Shown here in pieces: positions 22,850-29,722 of a stretch of 35,582 bases of DNA (position 1 is its first letter; each line of letters starts with the position of its first letter). The translations under genes were made by a program, and so were the position numbers. Source of the stretch: ARS1285 sp038045965 (lineage in GTDB: Archaea; Nanobdellota; Nanobdellia; Pacearchaeales; GW2011-AR1); contig JBBSXD010000003.1 in the NCBI GenBank assembly GCA_038045965.1, positions 1-35,582 of the forward strand, read 5' to 3'. A model generated the notes under the pieces. The model did not search any database. It worked only from the letters and a program-made list of their open reading frames with translations, and was not told where the DNA came from.

Positions 22850-22991
22850 TCAGAAAAAATTTCCGAAAAATCGCCACCTCTACTTAAAGGTAGAGGTTTG
22901 ATCGGCGATTTTTCTTTTAAATGGAAATTTTTTGGGATGCTCCGAAACGACCTCACCATAAATGGTGAGGTTTTCAACGTTTCGGACATAA
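22850..22991. repeat. Structured 142-bp palindromic element, copy 1
   Basis: Two modules. Module 1 has three nested stems: AAAAAATTTCC with GGAAATTTTTT, GAAAAATCGCC with GGCGATTTTTC, and CCTCTAC with GTAGAGG. Module 2 has TCCGAAACG with CGTTTCGGA around CCTCACCAT with ATGGTGAGG. The second copy is at 34261-34402, same length, same orientation, about ten substitutions, most preserving or improving base pairs. On the minus strand this copy encodes the last 36 residues and the stop of the DNA ligase. It is much more GC-rich than its surroundings. Confidence 0.93.
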
Positions 22992-24679
22992 TCATTATTT
23001 ATTTCTTTTAATGTAGCTATATCATTTATACTTTTGTCTATCCTTAAATTAGTAATTCTTGGAAATCTTAAAGCAAATCCAGAATTATATGTAGGTGATC
23101 TTTGAATATTTTGATAGATTATAGTTACAATAATCTCAGGTTTAACTTCAACTATTCTTCCCTCTTCTTTTTTAATTAATGGTTTTAGCAATTTAGTAAG
23201 CTGTTCATATGATAATCCTAGTTCAGATTTTTCTTTTAATCCCGTAGAAGCTTTTCCAATTTCTAATAAACCATTATTTTCATCTTTACATGATAAAATG
23301 AATGAAGAAAAATTTCCTACTCTTTTCCCTTTTCCATATTCTGCACCAGTTATTACAAGATCTAATTCATTTTCTGAAGGTTTGAATTTAAGCATATGCC
23401 CTACTCTTAGTCCTGGTTGATAAGGGGAATTTAGATTTTTTATCATAACTCCCTCTTGATTATCTTTTAATGCAGATTTGTAAAATTCTAGAGCTTCTTC
23501 TTTATTGTCTGTTATTAATTGATGAGAATATCTAAATTTATATTTTTCTGGTTTGATTAAATCTCTTAATAATTTAGTTCTTTTTTCAAATGGTTCTTCT
23601 ATCAATTCTTTTCCATTTAAATAGATAATATCAAATGCGTTTATTTCTACAGGAATCTCTTTTACTAATTTATCTATATTATGTTTTCTTTTAATTCTTT
23701 GAGAGATAGCTTCAAATGGTTTGTATTTTTTTGTCTTTGGATCAAAACCAATTGCCTCAGAATCTAAAATAAATGATTTTGCATTTATATTCTCTTTTAC
23801 ATATTCTGCTATTTCTGGGAATTGTTTTGTTACTTCATCCAGTCTTCTTGTAAAAATTTTTATTTTTCCAGATTCATCTTTATTTATTATAACTCTAAAT
23901 CCGTCGTATTTATATTCAAAAGCACAGGGTTTTCCACATCTTTCAAATCCATCTTCTATACTATCTGCTTTTTGTGCGAGCATTAATTTTATAGGATGCC
24001 CTGGAACTAAATGAATTTTTTCTAATTCTTTTATTCCTTCAATAGATTTCTCAAATATTATAGATAAATCATTAACTTTATCGTATGCTTTTTGTACAAT
24101 TTCTATTAACTCTTTTTTTTCTTTTATTGATTTTGGTTCAAAACAGGATTCTATAATGGAATCTCTTATAGTTCCTGAAGCCACTCCAATTCTTAAATCC
24201 CCAATTAGAGTTCTAATAATATATTTAGCTTCTATAGATTGTGAAGAAGTTAAAAGCTCAGAAATTAAAGATAATTTTTGTTCAACTGTTCCTTTTCCGA
24301 TTAACTCTGGTAATTTTCTTAAATTTTCCAATACTTTTTTTATTGTAAGATTATGTGAAAATAAAGTATTCTGTTTTTTATTTTTAATAACTTCTTCGGC
24401 TACTAATCCTAAATCTCCTAATCTTTTCCATTTAGAGATAATCTCTTTATCAGATATTCCAGAAGACTTTGATAAAGCTTTAATAGTTAATTTCTCAAAT
24501 ATTCCAAATTCTTTTTCTGAATAATCGGGAAATGCTTTTCCTTGAATAAGATAAATTGCTTCAGGAATTTTTGAATTTTTTAATTTATTTAAAAATTTAG
24601 ATAGTATTTCTACTTTTTTTAGTCTTGATGGATTTTTTTCCAATTCCTCATATGTTTCTGCTAATTCTAAATATTTCAT
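22880..24679 (-). CDS. lig: ATP-dependent DNA ligase
   Basis: 599 residues. The N-terminal DNA-binding domain covers about 1-220 (LIGDLRIGVASGTIRDSIIE is typical). The adenylation domain has active-site Lys257 in EYKYDGFRVI, then DSEAIGF, INAFDIIYLNG, and EGVMIKN/LKFKPSE. The C-terminal OB domain ends in SGFALRFPRITNLRIDKS. It seals nicks in replication and repair. Residues from about 564 on (YVRNVENLTIYGEVVSEH ... DQTSTFK) are encoded by the repeat element, so the natural C-terminus has been replaced or extended. The start ATG at 24679 is followed by usual family sequence. Confidence 0.96.
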   Translation of the reverse strand: MKYLELAETYEELEKNPSRLKKVEILSKFLNKLKNSKIPEAIYLIQGKAFPDYSEKEFGIFEKLTIKALSKSSGISDKEIISKWKRLGDLGLVAEEVIKNKKQNTLFSHNLTIKKVLENLRKLPELIGKGTVEQKLSLISELLTSSQSIEAKYIIRTLIGDLRIGVASGTIRDSIIESCFEPKSIKEKKELIEIVQKAYDKVNDLSIIFEKSIEGIKELEKIHLVPGHPIKLMLAQKADSIEDGFERCGKPCAFEYKYDGFRVIINKDESGKIKIFTRRLDEVTKQFPEIAEYVKENINAKSFILDSEAIGFDPKTKKYKPFEAISQRIKRKHNIDKLVKEIPVEINAFDIIYLNGKELIEEPFEKRTKLLRDLIKPEKYKFRYSHQLITDNKEEALEFYKSALKDNQEGVMIKNLNSPYQPGLRVGHMLKFKPSENELDLVITGAEYGKGKRVGNFSSFILSCKDENNGLLEIGKASTGLKEKSELGLSYEQLTKLLKPLIKKEEGRIVEVKPEIIVTIIYQNIQRSPTYNSGFALRFPRITNLRIDKSINDIATLKEINNDYVRNVENLTIYGEVVSEHPKKFPFKRKIADQTSTFK

Positions 24680-24744
24680 TCTCTTTTTTATATTAAATAA
24701 TAAAGTGTTTTTATAGTTGTTTATTGTACTATCAAAAAAGTTTA

Positions 24745-24849
24745 TTATATATCATCTTTTGAAAAATTGGTAGTTATTTCTTCTCCTTTCTCTATATCTC
24801 TCAAAGCAATGTCACATTTTAATTTTAAATCTTGAATAGTATTTGGATC
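24745..24849 (-). pseudogene. Possible remnant of a SET-domain-like protein
   Basis: A minus-strand frame of 34 codons, closed by TAA directly upstream and lacking any start, encodes CDIALRDIEKGEEITTNFSK and flanks. The pattern of a strand, IxxGEEIT, then an aromatic resembles the C-terminal core of SET-domain methyltransferases, but this is a short match. It lies just upstream of the ligase gene and reads in the same direction. Confidence 0.3.
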
Positions 24850-24862
24850 TTAATAATTAACT

Positions 24863-24947
24863 AGTATATACTTTGTATATACTTAATATTTATTTATAGA
24901 ATATATAATATACAAATATTTAAATAAGGTATATACCTTGTATATAC
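24863..24947 (+). promoter_or_regulatory. Paired GTATATAC operators and promoter of the AbrB-family gene
   Basis: GTATATAC occurs four times in two pairs: 24864-24871 with 24875-24882, and 24929-24936 with 24940-24947. The 11-bp spacing within each pair is one helical turn, and the pairs are 65 bp apart. The second pair lies between a TATA-like AAATATTTAAATAAGG (24914-24929) and the expected start near 24946, a typical repressor position. AAGGTATATACCTT is a perfect 14-bp palindrome around the third site. Autoregulation by the AbrB-family protein downstream is a reasonable inference. Confidence 0.65.
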
Positions 24948-25040
24948 AGCTCTGAAAGGGATAAAGAGGTGCACTGGGGATTTTTCCCCAGTGCTTTTTA
25001 TTAATAATTTAAAAAAACATTTAGAGCTGGAGGGAGTAAT
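24946..25040 (+). promoter_or_regulatory. Structured leader with terminator hairpin before the AbrB-family gene
   Basis: GCACTGGGGA (24971-24980), loop TTTT, TCCCCAGTGC (24985-24994), then five T form a perfect 10-bp terminator-like hairpin inside the leader. CAGCTCT at the leader 5' end (24947-24953) is complementary to AGAGCTG (25023-25029), which directly adjoins the ribosome site GGAGGG (25029-25034). An alternative is CTCT (24950-24953) with AGAG (24965-24968). Two mutually exclusive folds could couple transcription or translation to a signal. A free small RNA of about 55 nt is the alternative. Confidence 0.5.
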
Positions 25041-25193
25041 ATGAAAAGGAAATTCGATGTTAAGTTAAGAAAGGTTGGAAATTCATACGTAGTTACCATC
25101 CCAAAAGATACTATTGACAGATTTAATCTTAATGAGGGAGATTTTTTAGCTATAGATTTAGATGCTAATGAAATAAAAAGAGAGAGAAAATGA
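25041..25193 (+). CDS. AbrB/MazE-family DNA-binding protein
   Basis: 50 residues. The sequence FDVKLRKVGNSYVVTIPKDT, followed by FNLNEGDFLAI, is the swapped-hairpin AbrB/MazE domain (KVGNSxxVTIPK). Such proteins bind AT-rich palindromes as dimers and act as antitoxins or repressors. GGAGGG seven bases before the ATG fixes the start. The stop overlaps the ATG of the next gene (ATGA), so the two are translationally coupled. No toxin is adjacent; the coupled gene is a membrane protein. The leader and operators point to tight autoregulation. Confidence 0.85.
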   Translation: MKRKFDVKLRKVGNSYVVTIPKDTIDRFNLNEGDFLAIDLDANEIKRERK

Positions 25194-25522
25194 AAAAAAG
25201 TTTTTTCAATTATAAATATTATAATACATTTATGTATATAGCTATCTCTTTAACTATTCTCTTAATATTTTTTAGTATGCTTAATTTAATAGATAAAAAT
25301 AAATTTACTATTAAAGAAAATAGTAAAATTAAAAAAATAACTGGTTATAGTGTTGAAGAAGATTTAGAAAAAAAAGAATTAGAAAATAAAAATGAATTAA
25401 AAGGAGAAGTTTATACTGAAAAGTCATATTTAATTTATTATTTACTCTTGCTTTTTTTAGGATTATGTTCTTTTATTTTAACTATAATATTTTTTTTACC
25501 AAGAATTAAGGAGTTGAGTTGA
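25190..25522 (+). CDS. Two-span membrane protein coupled to the AbrB-family gene
   Basis: 110 residues, not recognised. One hydrophobic segment lies at about residues 12-34 (TFMYIAISLTILLIFFSMLN) and another at about 80-103 (YLIYYLLLLFLGLCSFILTI). Between them is a charged loop of 45 residues with IKKITGYSVEEDLEKKELEN. The ITGYSV string resembles a motif that recurs near membrane anchors of archaeal surface proteins. Its ATG overlaps the stop of the AbrB-family gene by four bases. A membrane signal sensed and passed to the regulator, or a toxin-like membrane protein, are both open possibilities. Confidence 0.6.
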   Translation: MKKSFFNYKYYNTFMYIAISLTILLIFFSMLNLIDKNKFTIKENSKIKKITGYSVEEDLEKKELENKNELKGEVYTEKSYLIYYLLLLFLGLCSFILTIIFFLPRIKELS

Positions 25523-25534
25523 TTGTAATAATAA

Positions 25535-26221
25535 TTAAGAAATTATTTCTTTTCTCACACTTTTAGCATATTTTGAAACTATGTTAAGAGGCTCTGGCAT
25601 TTTATGAGGAGGAATAATAAATCTTTTTGATAATTCATATGCGGATTTTACTGAAATATTATTTCCAGGACTTATATAAATTGGATTACTTTCTTTTTTA
25701 GAGATTAAAACTTTTCCCACTAATTTTCCATTTCTTTTTATTTCAGAATTATCTTCTGATTTAAATTCACAATCAGTTATAAAATTTGATACCCCAATAG
25801 TAGGGATTCCCGTCGATAATCCAAAATGGCTAGCTAAACCTAATCTTTGATGAATTATACCTTGAGCAGAAACAAAAACTAAATTAGGTTTATATTTTGA
25901 TTTCTCAAATGCTTTAAGCATTGCTGGAAGTTCTCTATAATTCCTAAAACCTGGTAGATAAGGAAAATGTATTTTATCTAAAACATAGACTTTATCTAAT
26001 ATTTCTAAATTTTTATCTAAAACAACAAAACAACTCAGAATTTTATTTTGAATAAAAATATTTTCAAAAGCTCCAAATTTATCAACTAAAGAAAAATCTA
26101 CTTTATCTTTGATTGTTAAATCTTTTGATAGTTTAATTTGTTCTTTTTCTAAATTATCAAAATTTATTCCATATTTTTTAGATAATTCTGCTCTTCTAGA
26201 ATCTAATAATTTTTCTTCCAT
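25535..26221 (-). CDS. Endonuclease V-like protein with altered catalytic residues
   Basis: 228 residues. The overall pattern is endonuclease V: FPYLPGFRNYRELPAMLKAF (86-105), IIHQRLGLASHFG (122-134), PTIGVSN (140-146), ISPGNNISVKSAYEL (183-197). The family makes a cut near deoxyinosine in DNA or inosine in RNA. The conserved Glu (E97) and an N-terminal Asp (D47 or D42) are present. However, the central catalytic Asp of the usual DGxG motif is Ser118 (FVSAQG), and the His of SPGH is Asn187. Activity is therefore uncertain; it may have a changed mechanism or only bind. It is convergent with the membrane protein gene. Confidence 0.82.
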   Translation of the reverse strand: MEEKLLDSRRAELSKKYGINFDNLEKEQIKLSKDLTIKDKVDFSLVDKFGAFENIFIQNKILSCFVVLDKNLEILDKVYVLDKIHFPYLPGFRNYRELPAMLKAFEKSKYKPNLVFVSAQGIIHQRLGLASHFGLSTGIPTIGVSNFITDCEFKSEDNSEIKRNGKLVGKVLISKKESNPIYISPGNNISVKSAYELSKRFIIPPHKMPEPLNIVSKYAKSVRKEIIS

Positions 26222-26373
26222 TTTTAACTCTTTTATGGTATTTTTAAAGAATATTTTTATTTTATAAATTTATCTTTTTATTTCAGTAAACTATAAACTA
26301 ATAAGATATTTATAGACTATGTCAGAATTAGAATTATGGCTGGAATTTATCTGTAATTCCTAGTGTTGATAAG

Positions 26374-26514
26374 ATGTTATTTGATACCAATTGTGATATT
26401 GATAAAATTGACGAATATGAAAATAATTTAAAGGAAAATAGATTTAAAAGTTTTAACAATTTTTTTACATATTATGCCAGTTTCCAGGAAGAAAACTGGG
26501 CTATTCTTTGTTAA
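26374..26514 (+). CDS. Small ORF, possibly part of a frameshifted gene
   Basis: 46 residues from an ATG at 26374 (MLFDTNCDIDKIDEYENNLK ... YYASFQEENWAILC). The same frame is open upstream without a start (NLSVIPSVDKM). A different frame starts with ATG at about 26320 (MSELELWLEFICNS). A one-base frameshift between them would give one protein of about 65 residues. CCAGTTT (26478-26484) and AAACTGG (26493-26499) near the end form a hairpin. Gap 26222-26373 otherwise holds the endonuclease V promoter. Not recognised. Confidence 0.3.
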   Translation: MLFDTNCDIDKIDEYENNLKENRFKSFNNFFTYYASFQEENWAILC

Positions 26515-26570
26515 AAAATATAGAAAATAACTGACAAAAACTTTTTAAACTTCTTTTAATTCTAAATATT

Positions 26571-27197
26571 ATGTTTGGCAAAAAATGTTCTAAATGTAAT
26601 AGTAGAATAAAAAGTAATTATAAATTCTGTCATTCCTGTGGAATAGACTTAAAAGATGATTATGATAAAGAAGATTATGGAATGTTGGGAAAAAACGATT
26701 TTGATGAAAGCATGAATTTTACTGATAAATTCATGGAGAAAATGTTTAACAGTGCAATGAAAATTATTGAAAAACAAATGAGAAGTTTAGATAATGAAAT
26801 TAAAAATGATAGAACCAAAAGAGTTCAGAATAATCCTTCTTTAAATGTGCAGTTTTTTGTTAATGGAGAAAAAATTTTTAATGATAATGATTTGTCAAGT
26901 AGAGCTGTAAAGATAAATAATAATTTTTCTAAAGAAAAATTAAAAAGATTTGCTGACTTGCCTAAAGAGGAGCCAAAGTCAAATATAAGAAGATTTGCTG
27001 ATAGAGTTATTTATGAATTAGTTGTACCAGGAGTAAATAGTATAGAAGATGTTTTAGTTGTTAAATTAGAAAATTCTTTAGAGATAAAAGCACTTTCAAA
27101 AGATAGAGTTTATTCTAAGAATATTAATTTGAATCTTCCCATAGTTAAATATCAATTAATTGATGGAAACTTGGTTATAGAAATGCAAACTAAATAA
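26571..27197 (+). CDS. Zinc-ribbon protein with C-terminal Hsp20-like domain
   Basis: 208 residues. An N-terminal zinc ribbon, KCSKCNSRIKSNYKFCHSCG, occupies residues 5-24. An acidic, Met-rich helical middle follows. From about residue 125 to the end is a beta-sandwich pattern: RRFADRVIYELVVPGVNSIE, then DVLVVKLENSLEIKALSKDR and YQLIDGNLVIEM. This is like the alpha-crystallin/CS fold, without the usual IxI tail. It could be a chaperone-like adaptor. The start lies after an AT-rich stretch with a TATA-like TTTTTAAAC. Same strand as the next small gene, 50 bp away. Confidence 0.65.
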   Translation: MFGKKCSKCNSRIKSNYKFCHSCGIDLKDDYDKEDYGMLGKNDFDESMNFTDKFMEKMFNSAMKIIEKQMRSLDNEIKNDRTKRVQNNPSLNVQFFVNGEKIFNDNDLSSRAVKINNNFSKEKLKRFADLPKEEPKSNIRRFADRVIYELVVPGVNSIEDVLVVKLENSLEIKALSKDRVYSKNINLNLPIVKYQLIDGNLVIEMQTK

Positions 27198-27247
27198 TAA
27201 TTATATTTTATTAATTATGCTCATAAAATTGGGCTTAAATTTATAAT

Positions 27248-27544
27248 ATGAGTGATAGATTAGAAAGAATGCTTGCAAAATCTAGAAATTTTGATATAGC
27301 TTCTAAAGATGGAGTATTTGTTAATGTAAGTTTAATTAAATATAAAGAAATAAGAAAGGATAATAAAAAACCTAGAAATGAATTTGAAGAATATATTTTT
27401 AAAAGTCTTGGACAAAATATCTTTAATAATTATTATAATAATGATATAGATGATGAGCTTAGAGATAAAATTAATGTCCTTAGATCAAAATTTTATGATA
27501 TCGGAAGAACATATATCCCTCAAAGAGCAAGATTTATTTCTTGA
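27248..27544 (+). CDS. Hypothetical small protein
   Basis: 98 residues, not recognised. It is charged and mostly helical (SDRLERMLAKSRNFDIASKD), with a basic C-terminus (FYDIGRTYIPQRARFIS). The asparagine-rich middle (NIFNNYYNNDIDDELRD) is noticeable. It follows the zinc-ribbon/Hsp20-like gene by 50 bp with a TATA-like AAATTTATAA just before the ATG, so it is probably transcribed separately. It is convergent with the decayed ATPase gene. Confidence 0.5.
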   Translation: MSDRLERMLAKSRNFDIASKDGVFVNVSLIKYKEIRKDNKKPRNEFEEYIFKSLGQNIFNNYYNNDIDDELRDKINVLRSKFYDIGRTYIPQRARFIS

Positions 27545-27547
27545 GAT

Positions 27548-27748
27548 TTAAATTTCTTTAACTGAACATAATGGATTTATAATTGTAATATCTTTTTCTG
27601 TTTTTTCATCTTTAAAAGAAAGTAAAGTAAGATTAATTTCTTTTTCACTTGTTTTATTTATGAGATATTGTAAGAATTTTTCGACGACTTCTTGAATATT
27701 ATATATTAACATTGTTGAAATTGAATCAATAATAATAAAATAATTATA
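27548..27748 (-). pseudogene. C-terminal remnant of a RecA/KaiC-type ATPase
   Basis: A minus-strand frame closed upstream by TGA encodes NYFIIIDSISTMLIYNIQEV, then VEKFLQYLINKTSEKEINLT and PLCSVKEI. The IIIDSIST string is a Walker B strand of the RecA/KaiC family, and VEKFLQYLINK the following helix. No Walker A or N-terminal half is present. An in-frame ATG at 27712 could express 54 residues, but not an ATPase. A truncated pseudogene. Confidence 0.65.
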
Positions 27749-27758
27749 TCAATAATTT

Positions 27759-27776
27759 AGTATCTGCGGAGATACT
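27759..27776. other. Tight hairpin between the ATPase remnant and tRNA-Ile
   Basis: AGTATCT (27759-27765), loop GCGG, AGATACT (27770-27776) form a perfect 7-bp stem with a 4-base loop. It lies about 45 bp before tRNA-Ile and its TATA-like TTATAATTTAAA. Function unknown. Confidence 0.4.
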
Positions 27777-27822
27777 GAAGCTAACAAAAACACTTATAAA
27801 GGATTTATAATTTAAAGTTTGG

Positions 27823-27897
27823 GGTCCTGTAGCTCAGCCTGGCTAGAGCACTACTCTGATAAGGTAGGGGTCCGCAGTTCAAATCTGCGCAGGACCA
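27823..27897 (+). tRNA. tRNA-Ile (anticodon GAT)
   Basis: GGTCCTG pairs perfectly with CAGGACC, followed by discriminator A. The D arm contains AGCTCAGCCTGGCTAGAGC. The anticodon stem CTACT/GGTAG encloses CTGATAA with GAT. The T arm is GCAGTTCAAATCTGC. There is no intron or encoded CCA. It lies about 60 bp upstream of the L15e gene on the same strand. Confidence 0.96.
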
Positions 27898-27955
27898 TTT
27901 TAAAAATTAATCATAAGCTTTTTAAACAAACTAAAATACAAATATTGATAATAAG

Positions 27956-28528
27956 ATGGCAAAGGGATTATATCATTATTTAAGAGAAGCGTGGAAAAGT
28001 CCAGACGATGAAAGATTAAGAAATCTTATGGTAGAATGGAGAAAAGAGAATGCTGTAGTAAAAATAGAAAGGCCAACAAGATTAGATAGAGCGAGATCTT
28101 TAGGATATAAAGCCAAGAAAGGATATGTAATAGCAAGAGTAAGATTAGTAAGAGGCGGAAGACAAAGACATAGAACAAATAAAGGAAGAAGATCTAAAAG
28201 ACATACTATAAGAAAAGTTCTTAAAATGAGTTATAGATGGGTTGCTGAAAATAGAGCTCAAAAAAAATTTCCAAATTTAGAAGTCTTAAATAGTTATTAT
28301 CTAGCTAAAGATGGTATACATTATTTTTATGAAGTCATTTTAGTTGATTATAGCAAGCCTGAGATTTATAATAATAAAGATATAAACTGGATTGTAAATA
28401 AAAATAATCAAAACAGAGTAAGAAGAGGGTTAACTTCTGCAGGAAAAAAATCTAGAGGACTTAGAAATAAATCTCCTGAAAATAAAAATAGACCTAGTGT
28501 AAGATCTGGATTTGGAAGAGGAAAATAA
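27956..28528 (+). CDS. rpl15e: Large-subunit ribosomal protein L15e
   Basis: 190 residues, the usual length. It begins MAKGLYHYLREAWKSPDDER and contains LDRARSLGYKAKKGYVIARV, RLVRGGRQRHR and a strongly basic C-terminus (GLTSAGKKSRGLRNKSPENK). It is an rRNA-binding protein of the 50S subunit. The ATG at 27956 lies 59 bp after the tRNA-Ile gene. The stop codon overlaps a tiny downstream frame. The common archaeal neighbour, an exosome-related gene, is not seen here. Confidence 0.95.
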   Translation: MAKGLYHYLREAWKSPDDERLRNLMVEWRKENAVVKIERPTRLDRARSLGYKAKKGYVIARVRLVRGGRQRHRTNKGRRSKRHTIRKVLKMSYRWVAENRAQKKFPNLEVLNSYYLAKDGIHYFYEVILVDYSKPEIYNNKDINWIVNKNNQNRVRRGLTSAGKKSRGLRNKSPENKNRPSVRSGFGRGK

Positions 28529-28620
28529 TGAAAGGGAATACTCCTGAATTTATTATTGAATGCAATGAAAATCTTAAGTTTATTCAGTTGATTATCGGTA
28601 ATAAAATTTTTCTATATTGA
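28528..28620 (+). CDS. Tiny ORF overlapping the L15e stop
   Basis: 30 codons (MKGNTPEFIIECNENLKFIQ ... GNKIFLY) whose ATG shares one base with the L15e stop (TAATG). Such overlap often means coupled translation. It is too short to judge. It could be the stub of a decayed gene that once followed L15e. Confidence 0.25.
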   Translation: MKGNTPEFIIECNENLKFIQLIIGNKIFLY

Positions 28621-28636
28621 AATTCTAAGAGATTAT

Positions 28637-28882
28637 CTAATTATATTTATCTGATTTTAATATTAAAACAAACATTGTAATTACAATAAAAAATAAAGAT
28701 AATGTGATTGGTATTTTATATTCGAATTTTGATATTATAGATATAATTGATAATATTAAAGAAATTATTAATATTATTTTAAATTTATTTTTCCAACTTT
28801 TTAATTCATCTTGGCAAAATTTTGATAGAATTATTCCTGTCGGAAATGCTAGTAATAATACTAAATATATTAATATTCCCAT
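28637..28882 (-). CDS. Small membrane protein with three spans
   Basis: 81 residues. Hydrophobic segments lie at about 2-20 (GILIYLVLLLAFPTGIILSK), 35-50 (KIILIISLILSIISIISKF) and 56-75 (IPITLSLFFIVITMFVLILK). The N-terminal half, with a proline-kinked helix followed by KFCQDELKSWKNKF, is a form I associate with small archaeal membrane proteins, but no function is known. It is divergent from dtdA, 47 bp apart. The plus-strand frame across it (28704-28910) is a shadow. Confidence 0.6.
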   Translation of the reverse strand: MGILIYLVLLLAFPTGIILSKFCQDELKSWKNKFKIILIISLILSIISIISKFEYKIPITLSLFFIVITMFVLILKSDKYN

Positions 28883-28929
28883 TAGATTTATAATGAATAA
28901 TAGGTTTTAAATTTTTAGTAATATCTAAA

Positions 28930-29721
28930 ATGAGATTTGGAATAATTTATTATAAAGATAATATAGCTGGAAAGAATATTGTGGATTGTTTTAGAAAGAT
29001 AAGTTTCTCTCCACAAATCCCTATAATAGAATTGAAAAAAGAAACTTTATATTCTGAAATTAATTATAAGAAATATCCTGAATTAAAAAATATAGAATTT
29101 TTATTTTTTGCTTCTACTCATAAAAGTAAGAAAGGAGATCCCAGTTTATGTTTACATGTAGCTGGAAATTGGAGAGAAGCTGAATATGGGGGAGAAGAGG
29201 GGAAAGTTTGTATGTCAAGTGCTTTTGTAATGAAATATTTATTTCAACAATTAAATAAAAATGCTAAAAATGAAAAAAGTGTTTATGAAAAATATAAGAT
29301 AAGTATGGAAGCTACTCATCATGGACCATTAGTTTCTATTCCTAGTTGTTTTATTGAATTAGGGAGTTTAGAAGAAGAGTGGAGAGATAAAAATGCTGCA
29401 GAAGTTATTGCTAAAACTATTTTAAGTTTAGAAAAGATAGAATATAATGATTTAAATAAAAATAATTGGAAGGCTTGTATTGCTGTAGGAGGCGGACATT
29501 ATTGTCTAAATTTTAATAAATTGCAATTAAATAGCGATTATGCGATAGGGCATGTTATCCCAGATTATAGTTTTCCTATTAATGAGCAGATTATTAAAGA
29601 AGCTGAGAAAAATACTAAAGAAAATATAATAGAGATTTTAATTGATAATTCTATAAAAAGTGAGGAAAAACAAAAGATTTTATATATTCTAGAAAAATTA
29701 AGATTGAAACATAAAAAATAA
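28930..29721 (+). CDS. dtdA: D-aminoacyl-tRNA deacylase, archaeal type
   Basis: 263 residues. The archaeal/plant GEK1 family motifs are present: FFASTHKSKKG near residue 60, CLHVAGNW, MEATHHGPL near 135 and VGGGHYC near 188, which gather the histidines and Glu of the metal site. It removes D-amino acids wrongly charged to tRNA. The protein lies among tRNA and ribosomal genes. Its end is one base from the end of the convergent CYTH gene. Confidence 0.93.
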   Translation: MRFGIIYYKDNIAGKNIVDCFRKISFSPQIPIIELKKETLYSEINYKKYPELKNIEFLFFASTHKSKKGDPSLCLHVAGNWREAEYGGEEGKVCMSSAFVMKYLFQQLNKNAKNEKSVYEKYKISMEATHHGPLVSIPSCFIELGSLEEEWRDKNAAEVIAKTILSLEKIEYNDLNKNNWKACIAVGGGHYCLNFNKLQLNSDYAIGHVIPDYSFPINEQIIKEAEKNTKENIIEILIDNSIKSEEKQKILYILEKLRLKHKK

Positions 29722-29722
29722 A

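Noticed and set aside
22850..22991. Simple rho-independent terminator for the ligase
   Set aside because: The element is far larger than a terminator, has two modules, occurs twice with 142 matching positions in length, and overlaps coding sequence. Terminator function may still be part of it.
28704..28910. Plus-strand frame opposite the three-span membrane protein
   Set aside because: An Asn/Ile-rich shadow; the minus-strand frame has three clean hydrophobic segments.
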